DNA of 44,548 nt from Thaumarchaeota archaeon 13_1_20CM_2_39_20 (GTDB lineage: Archaea; Thermoproteota; Nitrososphaeria; Nitrososphaerales; Nitrosopumilaceae), in contig MNJS01000032.1 in the NCBI GenBank assembly GCA_001920395.1, positions 1 through 44,548 of the forward strand, read 5' to 3'. Numbering within the stretch: position 1 is the stretch's first letter; every line of letters starts with the position of its first letter. The notes under the pieces were generated by a model that was not told where the DNA came from, ran no database searches, and worked only from the letters and a program-made list of their open reading frames with translations. The position numbers were made by a program, and so were the translations under genes. Below, in pieces: positions 31,095 to 37,932 of the stretch.

Positions 31095-31319
31095 ATGGGC
31101 ATGGGTTTGGTGCATACGGCATCGTACAAGATTGATCGTAAAAAAGCAGAAGACATAACAATTAGATTTTTGCAGCAACATTATAACATTCTTGGTGTCA
31201 AAAAGATTTCATTTGAAAACAACGTTTGGGTGGTAAGGGCAGATGTCTCTTCATTTGGTGAAGCCACTAAGGAGGTATCAATCAATGCAAAGACGGGCAA
31301 GATTCTTGGTTGGCACTAA
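31095..31319 (+). CDS. PepSY-like small protein, copy 2
   Basis: The product has about 74 residues. It has DRKKAEDITIRFLQQHYNIL, then GVKKISFENNVWVVRADVSS with FG and SINAKTGKILGWH. It is paralogous to 24727-24948 in every segment. The ATG at 31095 was preferred to 31077 because GTTATATGA lies about 17-27 nt upstream, and the first six residues of the longer reading are only Ile/Leu/Tyr. No signal peptide is present. Unlike copy 1 it is not followed by a GDYL[IV]RC gene. Role unknown. Confidence 0.6.
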   Translation: MGMGLVHTASYKIDRKKAEDITIRFLQQHYNILGVKKISFENNVWVVRADVSSFGEATKEVSINAKTGKILGWH

Positions 31320-31399
31320 TAAAACAAGGTTCAAAAAACAAAAATTCTAAAACCTGCAATTAAAGCTACAAACTGAGTGTCATACTTGGAATCTAATGT

Positions 31400-31424
31400 A
31401 CGTGAATTAGCCGGTAATTCGCGT
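31400..31424. repeat. Hairpin with 10-bp arms
   Basis: ACGTGAATTA (31400-31409) and TAATTCGCGT (31415-31424) pair at nine of ten positions (plus one G-T in RNA) around a GCCGG loop. It is followed immediately by TAGTCGGTAG (31424-31433), a 10-mer that recurs in a second hairpin at 33619-33628. It lies 120 nt before a winged-helix gene and could be an operator or an RNA structure. Confidence 0.5.
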
Positions 31425-31543
31425 AGTCGGTAGAATCGTTCTCAAAATGACCTTAAAATGGAATCCAAGTTCTATAACAATCTTAGATTGGAAATATACC
31501 ACAATAATAAATCATATCAGGAATATGTACCAGTTAGTGGAAA

Positions 31544-31846
31544 TTGCACATCATCGATAATATCTCAAAACAGAGTGTAACGGGCTGGGGAAACCGTGAC
31601 TGGATTGATATACTGGAGAATATTTTAGAGACGTGTGAAAATGGGTCCTTGAAGACTCATATAAAGTACAGATGTAATCTTGGCTCGGATAAGACGGGAC
31701 AATACGTACGATTTCTTCAAGATCGCGATTTGGTTGAAAACGTAAAAAGTTCTTCTTCAAGATTGCAAATGTTCAAGACCACCAAGATGGGAAAGAGGTA
31801 CGTCGAGGCATACAAAGAGATAGAACGTATCTTCAAAGAACGATAA
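31544..31846 (+). CDS. Winged-helix protein (HTH_45-like)
   Basis: A 100-residue protein. The WGNRDWIDILENILETCENG helix is followed by SLKTHIKYRCNLGSDKTGQY (helix-turn-helix), VRFLQDRDLVENVKSSSSRL (wing) and TTKMGKRYVEAYKEIERIF. It is closest in the recognition helix to 28145-28456 (CNLG.DK). The start is TTG at 31544, directly after an in-frame stop; no ATG or GTG is available. A TATA-like AATAATAAATC near 31503-31513 would place the TSS about 15-20 nt before the TTG, at an 11-codon ATG frame (31524). Confidence 0.68.
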   Translation: MHIIDNISKQSVTGWGNRDWIDILENILETCENGSLKTHIKYRCNLGSDKTGQYVRFLQDRDLVENVKSSSSRLQMFKTTKMGKRYVEAYKEIERIFKER

Positions 31847-31946
31847 ACAAAAATAATCTTCAACGAATCATAACATACAACATAATCTGGATGCAGGAAT
31901 TTTTGAGCGCAAGCATGTCCTCGTAAAAGACTTGGATTAGATGTTA

Positions 31947-32342
31947 TTATGATTGAATTCTTGGAGAATATGCCAACACATTGTCAGATAAAGAAGGTGT
32001 AAAATTGTCGCTTGGTAAACGACTTTGCACGGTCTTTGCACTTTTGGGCTCTATCATTTCAATTAGTTCTTCGTATTGTTTCAAAAAGTCTCGACCTCTT
32101 GCTGTTATGACATAGAAAGAAGGATCCTTCTTAGAAATCAGATTAAGTTCCACTAAAGAGTTAATGTACTTGGATGCCAAACGGGAATCAAGATTTGCTT
32201 TATGCGTGATATGCGTTTTTTTCAGTTCCGCTTCAGTTAGACATGAAAGTATACTAACAAATATTTCTAAAGAGCTTCTCTTACCAGCTTGCATACAAAT
32301 CATCATTTGAGCAGATTCTGTTTTGTTGTTTTTACAAGTCAT
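31947..32342 (-). CDS. Winged-helix protein (HTH_45-like) with C-terminal tail
   Basis: A 131-residue protein. The winged helix covers about residues 20-95 with GKRSSLEIFVSILSCLTEAE, KKTHITHKANLDSRLASKYI, NSLVELNLISKKDPSFYVIT and RGRDFLKQYEELIEMI. A 35-residue polar tail (SRLPSDNFTPSLSDN) follows, unlike the other copies. It is a probable DNA-binding regulator. ATTAAATAG is centred about 27 nt before the ATG at 32342. Internal ATGs at residues 13-16 are possible starts. The next 244 nt (32343-32586) hold only this promoter and nothing else that I can support. Confidence 0.72.
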   Translation of the reverse strand: MTCKNNKTESAQMMICMQAGKRSSLEIFVSILSCLTEAELKKTHITHKANLDSRLASKYINSLVELNLISKKDPSFYVITARGRDFLKQYEELIEMIEPKSAKTVQSRLPSDNFTPSLSDNVLAYSPRIQS

Positions 32343-32586
32343 TTCATCTACTATAGCAGGGGTTCTATTTAATACGTCTGCAGGAATATTACTGTAGATA
32401 GTTCCAGATCTTATGTGCCATTTACATGTAAATTTTAGCTAACTTTTCTTCAATTCTTTAGAGTTGTTTTTGTATTTCATGTCTTATGGCGTGCTAATAG
32501 ATATTGAATCTTCTCCAATACATCATAACTTGATTATAATGCTTGCCAGTGAGATTTTTGTGCCTGAGCAGGGTTTGCAGTTCTAA

Positions 32587-33045
32587 TTATGTAATTTTAT
32601 TTCGGATAAATCCGGCTGTATTTCTTACAGTACGAATTGTATCTTGTGCTGCCTTGATAGTTCGCAATATTTCCATGACAGCAGCGCTTGTTTTGAGAAG
32701 ATCCTGGCCATTGTTTCCAAACAAGTCGATTGCGCTTTTGGTGGATTTTATCAATCCCGCGGCTTCGTTTATGACGCCTGTCCCTTCTAGCTGTTTTAGG
32801 GTATCTTGCATCTTAGCTGAGATCTCGTTGATGTTGTTTGAAATCAGGCGAAAATTCTCTATGTTTTTTACCATCTCGGGAGATTTGAGAGCTTCAATGA
32901 TTTCTCTTGCAACCATGGCAATATCCATCATTTTGCCAAAGGATTCTTGTACGTCGGGCTTTCCTGCCTGCCGGATTATTTCTACTGCGCCAAAGACGGT
33001 TTCTTTGATCTCTTTTAGCTTGCTGGTCTTTCCTCCCTCTATCAT
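32587..33045 (-). CDS. Helical protein resembling DUF1641
   Basis: A 152-residue all-helical protein. It has KLKEIKETVFGAVEIIRQAG, then MDIAMVAREIIEALKSPEMV, KNIENFRLISNNINEISAKM, LKQLEGTGVINEAAGLIKST and a C-terminal helix pair ending RNTAGFIRNK. The SPEM.....F.......I......L..LE..G.. order resembles the DUF1641 repeat seen near formate dehydrogenase and thaumarchaeal genes; this is tentative. It has no membrane segment. It may form coiled coils. A plus-strand frame over the same DNA (32543-33061) is a shadow with no recognisable content. It is probably transcribed separately from the zinc protein upstream. Confidence 0.65.
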   Translation of the reverse strand: MIEGGKTSKLKEIKETVFGAVEIIRQAGKPDVQESFGKMMDIAMVAREIIEALKSPEMVKNIENFRLISNNINEISAKMQDTLKQLEGTGVINEAAGLIKSTKSAIDLFGNNGQDLLKTSAAVMEILRTIKAAQDTIRTVRNTAGFIRNKIT

Positions 33046-33159
33046 CTTAGGTAACCCCTAGAAGTAATGAGCATAAGATGACTTTGCCCAGAGCAAAAAA
33101 ATTCTCTTTACCATCTACAAATTGCATTATTTGAATGGCGTGCTCTAACAATTTGGAAA

Positions 33160-33528
33160 CTAAGAAAGAGTCATCCATACAAGATTGTCTCCTAGGATTT
33201 CTTTGCGATTACTTGATGATGCCACGTCAGGAGCTCGTCTTGCCTCTGGTTTGTCATTGTTACCAGACATTTCCCTTGCTACTATCTTTCTCCCGATAGA
33301 ATAATCACTACCACATTTTGGGCAGTTAAAACTATTCCATCCAATTTGATCAAGAGCCACTTCTTCATCTGAATGGTTTGCGCAAGTAAATCTTTGCTCC
33401 GTCAAAAAGATCCCCGGGTGTTTTTCACAGAAGGAGTGGTTACATATAGTGCATACTTCACCGCAACGCTCAGAATAGGTATCATATCGTGACTTGGTTT
33501 TGCTCTCTATTCTTGGTATTCCTATCAT
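33160..33528 (-). CDS. Zinc-finger protein with two metal-site clusters
   Basis: A 122-residue protein. The first cluster has Cys22, Cys26, Cys29, Cys34, His37, Cys49 and His52 (RCGEVCTICNHSFCEKHPGI), close to a cross-braced B-box or treble-clef layout. The second has Cys69 and Cys72 (FNCPKCGSDYSIGRKI). The C-terminal 40 residues are polar. Such proteins bind nucleic acids or other proteins. ATATATAA is centred about 24 nt before the ATG at 33528, fitting leaderless transcription. It diverges from the signal peptidase gene. No specific family is recognised. Confidence 0.65.
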   Translation of the reverse strand: MIGIPRIESKTKSRYDTYSERCGEVCTICNHSFCEKHPGIFLTEQRFTCANHSDEEVALDQIGWNSFNCPKCGSDYSIGRKIVAREMSGNNDKPEARRAPDVASSSNRKEILGDNLVWMTLS

Positions 33529-33612
33529 GCCAGCACTTGGTAGAAAAATTATATATCAATTTAAGATGTTTTTGCGACAAAAATGTTGAAATAGGCAAGT
33601 GCAAATCTTACT

Positions 33613-33634
33613 CGTAGCTAGTCGGTAGCTAACG
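33613..33634. repeat. Hairpin sharing TAGTCGGTAG with 31424
   Basis: CGTAGCTA (33613-33620) and TAGCTAACG (33626-33634) pair around a GTCGG loop, with one bulged base. The 10-mer TAGTCGGTAG (33619-33628) is identical to that at 31424-31433. It lies about 95 nt before the signal peptidase start, between divergent genes. Confidence 0.45.
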
Positions 33635-33723
33635 TACAAAAAATACGTATTAGTATTCTGGAACTATCAGTCATATGATTTTTATATGAATTTTATGTAG
33701 AACAAAGACACTCGGGACTAAAT

Positions 33724-34227
33724 TTGAATAAAATTAACGCACCAAAGGGTCACCATATAAAAGGCATCTTGATTGTAGCTCTAGGGGTTGCGGTAATATT
33801 CGTTGGATTCAAGGTAGCTTTTGGGGCAGGAAGCCCATTTTATATAGTCTCAAGCGGTTCAATGACTCCAGCCCTTGGGGTAAATGACGTAATTTTGGTG
33901 CAGCAAAATGTTCCATTTGATAATATAAAAATCGGCGACGTAATTGCCTTTATCAATCCAAGTGACCGAGGTGAGCTCATAGTTCACAGGGTTGTCCAGA
34001 TAATAAGCCAGGATCCATTGGAGATAAGAACAAAGGGTGATGCTAATGCAGATTCCATTGCTGGAATAGACCTGCCAATTACAAAGGATAATTATATCGG
34101 CAAAGTTGCCTATGTAATTCCGCAAATGGGGTACCTTGCAAAAATATTCCATCCCCCATTAAACTATGTCGTCATTGCTGCAATTGGGGGAATAGTCGCA
34201 GTAATACCATTCTCGCGACAGAACTGA
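33724..34227 (+). CDS. Signal peptidase I (Sec11-like)
   Basis: A 167-residue membrane protease that would cleave signal peptides from exported proteins, several of which are encoded in this window. An N-terminal helix (about 13-32) precedes VSSGSMTPAL with the catalytic Ser46. IGDVIAFINP follows, then LIVHRVV with His89 and RTKGDANADS with Asp106 and Asp110. The Ser-His-Asp arrangement is that of archaeal and ER-type enzymes rather than the bacterial Ser-Lys dyad. A second hydrophobic stretch (VVIAAIGGIVAVIPF) lies at the C-terminus. The start is TTG at 33724; AATTTTATG about 30 nt upstream may be its TATA box. Confidence 0.88.
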   Translation: MNKINAPKGHHIKGILIVALGVAVIFVGFKVAFGAGSPFYIVSSGSMTPALGVNDVILVQQNVPFDNIKIGDVIAFINPSDRGELIVHRVVQIISQDPLEIRTKGDANADSIAGIDLPITKDNYIGKVAYVIPQMGYLAKIFHPPLNYVVIAAIGGIVAVIPFSRQN

Positions 34228-34337
34228 ACAGAAGGATTTTTTGTTAACCAAAATCCAATACAAGATATCTTAATACCAACTGAATTCTTTTGATACCCTA
34301 CTTTTGTGCCAGATTGATAGTATTTTTAGCGGAATTC

Positions 34338-34742
34338 TTAGCTTCGCGGTTCCAAATATATCGAGATCACTTTGGTTAGTCCCCAGTTGGTAATAGTGAT
34401 GTACCAGTTTCCTGTCTCATACGAAGGTGAAGTAGGAAAAGAAATGACATACGAACCATCAAAGTTTGTGCTGTAAAGGAATACGGGCCAGGACTAGTAG
34501 ATGACATGTAGATAGAAAATCCTCTACTTGCTCCCTCGTTGGTTAAGATTCCAATATCCTGCTTGATACGACTGGGAAGTAAAATAATATAGTTGGTAAG
34601 AACCATCAGAACTAGTCATAGTAGCAGCGGTGAATGTTTTACCCGACGGGCTAGTCAAAGCTGCGCTAACAGTAGTATAAGGTTGGGCTATTCCAAAGAC
34701 GCGAATATGGCCCGCTAGCTTATCTAGTATTTGCAGTGGCAG
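34338..34742 (-). pseudogene. Surface-protein Ig-like repeats, broken by frameshifts
   Basis: Three different minus-strand phases, read in order, give one continuous secreted-type repeat domain. The first has HIRVFGIAQPYTTVSAALTS, then PSGKTFTAATMTSSDGSYQL. The second continues with NEGASRGFSIYMSSTSPGPY. The third has STNFDGSYVISFPTSPSYET, then GNWYITITNWG and a stop. The pattern (TSPSG.TFT...T..DGSY...F....Y..G.W.I) is typical of tandem Ig-like surface modules. At least two frameshifts separate the phases, and no signal peptide or start is found upstream. It fills the long gap after the signal peptidase gene. Confidence 0.6.
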
Positions 34743-34905
34743 TTATATCGATAATATTTCTTACTTCAGGCTATATTCAAAAGTATAAGATCATATGAGA
34801 ATATTTGTACGTAACCTGGAATTGACGAAGCAAACTATTTTGTGTCTTTATGCAACCTTACATAGTTTTATCTTTGGGATGCGTTATAATATTACAGGTG
34901 AAAAA

Positions 34906-35046
34906 ATGAGTAGTGTAGAAAACGTACTTAGGCATTGCGACTGTGGCATTTGTGGCCACTTTATGGAAAAAGAATGCCTAGAAAAAGAATGTAGATGCTG
35001 CCTGAATTTCCATGTCAGGTCAGGACCAAAACTAGGCAAACAGTAG
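34906..35046 (+). CDS. Cysteine-rich microprotein, 46 aa
   Basis: A 46-residue protein starting MSSVENVLRHCDCGICGHFM, with a second cluster ECRCC and a basic tail (HVRSGPKLGK). Seven cysteines in the first 32 residues suggest one or two zinc or iron-sulfur sites. The ATG at 34906 was preferred to 34795 because the first 37 residues of the long frame look random and GTTATAATA lies 15-23 nt upstream of 34906; AGGTG just before it may be a weak SD. No family is recognised. Confidence 0.5.
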   Translation: MSSVENVLRHCDCGICGHFMEKECLEKECRCCLNFHVRSGPKLGKQ

Positions 35047-35132
35047 AAGTCTCAAAGTCATAAAGTCATAAAGCAGCCATGTTACATGATTTTTTATTTT
35101 AGGGCATTTCATTGAAGACTATAATAAGTTAA

Positions 35133-35465
35133 ATGTTGGGCATTGATATTGTACCGCAGTTGAAATTCGACGAGTTTTGGAGTCTACTGGCAACCGAGTT
35201 GGCATCATCGAAGAAATTTTCCCTTCTATCACAATCAAAGGAATTTGAGGCAAAATATTCTGGAGGAAGAATACTTGTAACCACATCAAGCAATAGCTTG
35301 TGGGCAATTGAAAGGTCGACTATGCACGAAATATGGGACAAGGCAAGTGCCATTGAAGAAACTAGGAGGTATGTCGGTACAAATTACAACCAGAGTACAA
35401 CTAGGACTTTGTCGTATATCCTGACGCTAATCAAGCATTTTGTAGCCAACAGAAAGATGGAATGA
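35133..35465 (+). CDS. Hypothetical protein, 110 aa
   Basis: A 110-residue protein: KFDEFWSLLATELASSKKFS, then LLSQSKEFEAKYSGGRILVT, a strand-like TTSSNSLWAIERSTMHEIWD and a C-terminal helix (TRTLSYILTLIKHFVA). The helix-strand-helix order with GGRI.VT....... I.R..M.EIWDKA is seen in short proteins of unknown role beside restriction or toxin genes, but I cannot assign it. TTTTTATTTTAG lies about 35-45 nt before the ATG, and TATAATAA lies nearer. It has no operon partner. Confidence 0.5.
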   Translation: MLGIDIVPQLKFDEFWSLLATELASSKKFSLLSQSKEFEAKYSGGRILVTTSSNSLWAIERSTMHEIWDKASAIEETRRYVGTNYNQSTTRTLSYILTLIKHFVANRKME

Positions 35466-35508
35466 CATTCTGATAAATATAATAGAGAAGGACTTGCCGG
35501 GTTATACC

Positions 35509-35652
35509 ATGGAAGAAAAAAAGAAGATGAAGTCAAATACTGAAGATGAATATGAGAAGTCACTAGCTTCCGAAGACCCGACAAAAGTAACAAAAGAAGA
35601 CCTGGAAAAGTTTGCAAAAGAAGCTGCCAAAAAGTTTAAGTCGCTGTCATAA
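35509..35652 (+). CDS. Charged microprotein, 47 aa
   Basis: A 47-residue protein, more than half Glu, Lys, Asp and Ser. It starts MEEKKKMKSNTEDEYEKSLA and ends with a helix (TKEDLEKFAKEAAKKFKSLS). AATATAATAG is centred about 28 nt before the ATG, as expected for leaderless transcription. Its helical, soluble, mixed-charge character resembles small intrinsically flexible proteins. It lies 44 nt downstream of the preceding hypothetical gene on the same strand. Confidence 0.5.
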   Translation: MEEKKKMKSNTEDEYEKSLASEDPTKVTKEDLEKFAKEAAKKFKSLS

Positions 35653-35748
35653 AAATAAATAGAAAAAATGGTATACAAAAATTTTTTGAAATCAGCAATA
35701 CTCTAGCAATATACATCTTTTAATAATTGATGGCCATTATTTCATTTA

Positions 35749-35904
35749 TTGACTCTTCCAGACCGGTGTCCTATCTGCAGAAGAAAATTCACAGAACATT
35801 CAGAATTCCAAGATAAAATATGCAAAATCATTACAATAAAGGAATTTGCGGCCTACTGCCCTGGCTTTGATGTGCAATACAGACCTTCATTTGAACTAGA
35901 TTGA
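35749..35904 (+). CDS. CPxC zinc-ribbon microprotein, copy 2 (51 aa)
   Basis: A paralogue of 1048-1206. It starts LTLPDRCPICRRKFTEHSEF, continues with DKICKIITIKEFAAYCPGFD and ends FELD. All four cysteines are kept, and most changes are conservative (R/K, D/N, Y/F), which shows selection at the protein level. The start is TTG at 35749 in a CTTTTAATAATTGATGG promoter context shared with copy 1. Function is unknown; a small zinc-binding regulator is plausible but not shown. The pair lies about 34.7 kb apart in the same orientation. Confidence 0.75.
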   Translation: MTLPDRCPICRRKFTEHSEFQDKICKIITIKEFAAYCPGFDVQYRPSFELD

Positions 35905-35915
35905 AAGATTTCCAG

Positions 35916-36173
35916 TCAGAGCAGTCTTATCGCTTCATCTCTGGGCAACGAGACCAAAGTTTCCGTTCTTACAACCTCTCCGCCTGGCAGCCAGAGTTTT
36001 ATTGCATCCTTTGGATCTTTCCCCTCAAAAATCCAGACGGAATCGTATCTTCCCAGAGTCCAGTATGTACCGATTACTTTGACGTCAGGAGGTAGGTTTT
36101 GCATTATTTTTTTTCCCACTTCTATTACGTCACTTGCTTTCTTTCTGAATTTGATCAACGTTATGAAAATCAT
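35916..36173 (-). CDS. GYD-domain protein
   Basis: An 85-residue protein matching the GYD family, a dimeric ferredoxin-like (alpha/beta) domain. FITLIKFRKKASDVIEVGKK forms the first strand and helix. DVKVIGTYWTLGRYDSVWIF carries the GRYD version of the family's name motif, and a C-terminal strand and helix follow (EVVRTETLVSLPRDEA). Ligand and activity are unknown. TCTTAAGTA is centred about 28 nt before the ATG at 36173. It is convergent with CPxC copy 2, with 11 nt between them. Confidence 0.78.
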   Translation of the reverse strand: MIFITLIKFRKKASDVIEVGKKIMQNLPPDVKVIGTYWTLGRYDSVWIFEGKDPKDAIKLWLPGGEVVRTETLVSLPRDEAIRLL

Positions 36174-36209
36174 TGCTATCTCAATGTTGCTACAATTACT
36201 TAAGATTAT

Positions 36210-36284
36210 TCAACGAGAGGTTTTCCTGCTCAATTTCTCTCTATATCGTCTTCTGTAAGGTTTTTTGTACTTTTTCTTCTCCAT
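36210..36284 (-). CDS. Possible basic microprotein, 24 aa
   Basis: An ATG frame gives MEKKKYKKPYRRRYREKLSR and four more residues, very rich in Lys, Arg and Tyr. A second frame from the ATG at 36289 gives a different 19-residue product (MPWRRKSTKNLTEDDIERN), so the two compete. No clear promoter is seen. It is noted because of its likeness in character to the 19-aa basic protein at 21901. Confidence 0.25.
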   Translation of the reverse strand: MEKKKYKKPYRRRYREKLSRKTSR

Positions 36285-36392
36285 GGCATGGTGTCTTATT
36301 TTTCTGGCAATGGTTCATTGTGGTTACACCACAATATTTCATTATCTAAGAATTTAAAAAAAGTTCTATCTGAATAGGACGATTGTGATTAT

Positions 36393-36515
36393 TCATGCTC
36401 CAATCATTGCACTGATTGTCATAAATAATACGTTAAAGGCAATGACTTTCTTAAACGAAACACGCACCTTCGCTCTCCAGACAGAGTGTCTTTTTATTTC
36501 AAGTACGACGACCAT
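36393..36515 (-). CDS. Possible small membrane protein, 40 aa
   Basis: A 40-residue frame from ATG 36515. It has a basic half (LEIKRHSVWRAKVRVSFKKV) followed by a hydrophobic segment (IAFNVLFMTISAMIGA), a positive-inside arrangement typical of one-helix membrane proteins. It lies in the 374-nt stretch 36285-36658, where no other gene is supported. The promoter is unclear. It may be chance. Confidence 0.33.
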   Translation of the reverse strand: MVVVLEIKRHSVWRAKVRVSFKKVIAFNVLFMTISAMIGA

Positions 36516-36658
36516 GAAAAGATAATTCGTAACACTATCTCATACGCCTTAATCAGCTTAATTGTAGATATAAGCTGAATCGTGGTTTTCTGCTAAAAAG
36601 ACAGGTGCTTAGATGCATAGCTAACTCTATCATATATCATGTTGTTCAAATTGATTGT

Positions 36659-36814
36659 ATGGCGTTTGCCTGGTGGTCTAATTCGGCAGTGACGTTTCGA
36701 GATATGGAAACTACAGAAATTCCATGTCCACGATATGCCAGGCAATGCAAAAACATACCTTCAGAATGTATGAGAAAAAAGACAAGCTTATTCTGTTTTA
36801 ACAACGTCAACTGA
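36659..36814 (+). CDS. Possible Cys-containing microprotein, 51 aa
   Basis: A 51-residue frame starting MAFAWWSNSAVTFRDMETTE, then IPCPRYARQCKNIPSECMRK and an LFCFNN end. Four cysteines are spread through the second half. The ATG at 36659 has CATATATCA about 20-28 nt upstream, which fits leaderless transcription; a longer frame starts at GTG 36605. No family is recognised. Confidence 0.38.
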   Translation: MAFAWWSNSAVTFRDMETTEIPCPRYARQCKNIPSECMRKKTSLFCFNNVN

Positions 36815-36884
36815 ACTACAAGTAACTGTGGTTTGCCACTGATGCCTCTTTGAAAGACAACTTGAAGAGAACCTAGAAGAAAAA

Positions 36885-37222
36885 TTGCTAGTAAAGTTAG
36901 CAAAAGAAGACCTCATAAGATCTGCTTCAGCTTGTTCGAACGGGGAAAATACAAAGACGCAATAAAAAAATATGACAAGATTTTGAAAAATGACTCATCA
37001 TACATACAGGCGATCTACGGCAAGGCAAGTTGCCTGATTACATTAGGTAAATTCAATGAGGCAAGACCATATGTTGACGAATTGATCCGTCGATGCCCAG
37101 ATGATCATGAAGTCATTGAAATGAAATCAGCCTTGGAAAGGAATCTGCATCTAATGAGCCATACTACTGATCAATTCTCTTATTTGACTCGAAACAAAAA
37201 AAAGGAAAAAGTTGGGGTTTAG
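36885..37222 (+). pseudogene. TPR protein with a single-base frameshift
   Basis: One frame gives KLLVKLAKEDLIRSASA up to 36931; after one missing base the next phase continues LFERGKYKDAIKKYDKILKN and GKASCLITLGKFNEARPYVD, i.e. two TPR units ending RRCPDD. Joined, the text DLIRSASALFERGKYKDAI reads as a normal TPR first helix, so a one-base deletion near 36931 is likely. The intact part (from TTG 36932) could still make a 96-residue two-TPR protein. The true N-terminus is unclear: a TTG at 36885 is the first start after a stop at 36835-37. It is convergent with the phasin-like gene. Confidence 0.55.
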
Positions 37223-37635
37223 TTTTTTCTATTCCACGTAGATATCCAAGAGTTGACGATGTTATGGTTTAGCTCTGCAAGTGAACTAAAAGTAGCATTT
37301 GCTGCTTTTACGTTCTGTCGTGTAGCATCCAGGCTAGTCGTTATTACTTTGTTTTGTACGTCAACTGCCTTTACAACCTCATCAGTAGTGTCCTGAATGA
37401 CTTTGATTGTTGCCTCTGGTGCTCTTGTGTCTATGCCAATCTTATGGACAAATTCTTGCTGGCTAGAAATAGCGGTGCTAACAAAGTTTGTCCAAGCTGC
37501 AAGATATTCTTGCTGGAGATTGGTAAATGACTGCAGATACTGTGGAATTACCTTCTCAACATTGCTATTGATTTTCTCAAAGCTATGTCTTGCTTCCGCA
37601 AAGATATCCCTTGTGGGCTCTTTTGTATTGCTCAT
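37219..37635 (-). CDS. Phasin-like helical protein
   Basis: A 138-residue, all-helical, Gln/Asn/Ala-rich protein without Cys. It has ARHSFEKINSNVEKVIPQYL, then TNLQQEYLAAWTNFVSTAIS, QQEFVHKIG, a helix with DEVVKAVDVQNKVITTSLDA and a closing FSSLAELNHNIVNSWISTW. The heptad-free amphipathic layout, with an F..Q.E...A......, SQQEF and N....A.....S pattern, resembles phasins that coat polyhydroxyalkanoate granules; some ammonia-oxidising archaea encode PHA synthase. No PHA gene is in the window, so this is tentative. A strong TTATAGATA is centred about 24 nt before the ATG, and AGAGG is near it. Confidence 0.55.
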   Translation of the reverse strand: MSNTKEPTRDIFAEARHSFEKINSNVEKVIPQYLQSFTNLQQEYLAAWTNFVSTAISSQQEFVHKIGIDTRAPEATIKVIQDTTDEVVKAVDVQNKVITTSLDATRQNVKAANATFSSLAELNHNIVNSWISTWNRKN

Positions 37636-37786
37636 GGAACCTCTATTTGGTATCTATAATATAAATCATTGGTAATGATAGGTAACCAGAGGTAATGGAG
37701 ACCAGAACCCTAATTTTGGGCCAGGATAATTTTGCAAAATATTATCACCTTGATTTACGCAATTTTTTATAGGATCTTGATTTTAC

Positions 37787-37918
37787 TTGGCTGTGGAAGG
37801 GATTCTAACTGGACTGTTGAGGGTTCTGCGGAACAAAAGAATGGAGGTTTCTGACACGAACAGAGAGCTAGCCCAGGTTGTGCGTATAGATTGCTCCATA
37901 GTTTTGGATTTAAAGTAG
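37787..37918 (+). CDS. Doubtful ORF, 43 aa
   Basis: A TTG frame giving LAVEGILTGLLRVLRNKRME and VSDTNRELAQVVRIDCSIVL, a plausible short helical protein, ending 14 nt before the next frame. A TTTTTTATAG stretch lies 15-24 nt upstream. No family is recognised. It is given to document the 297-nt gap between the phasin-like promoter and the next gene. Confidence 0.25.
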   Translation: MAVEGILTGLLRVLRNKRMEVSDTNRELAQVVRIDCSIVLDLK

Positions 37919-37932
37919 ACCAATGACACAAA

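Noticed and set aside
32543-33061. Plus-strand frame (172 aa) over the helical protein gene
   Set aside because: The opposite strand gives a regular helical protein with normal composition; this frame is Ser/Ile/Cys-rich and unrecognisable.
35046-35075. Short tandem AAAGTCATA repeat
   Set aside because: Only two units; consistent with chance slippage in AT-rich intergenic DNA.
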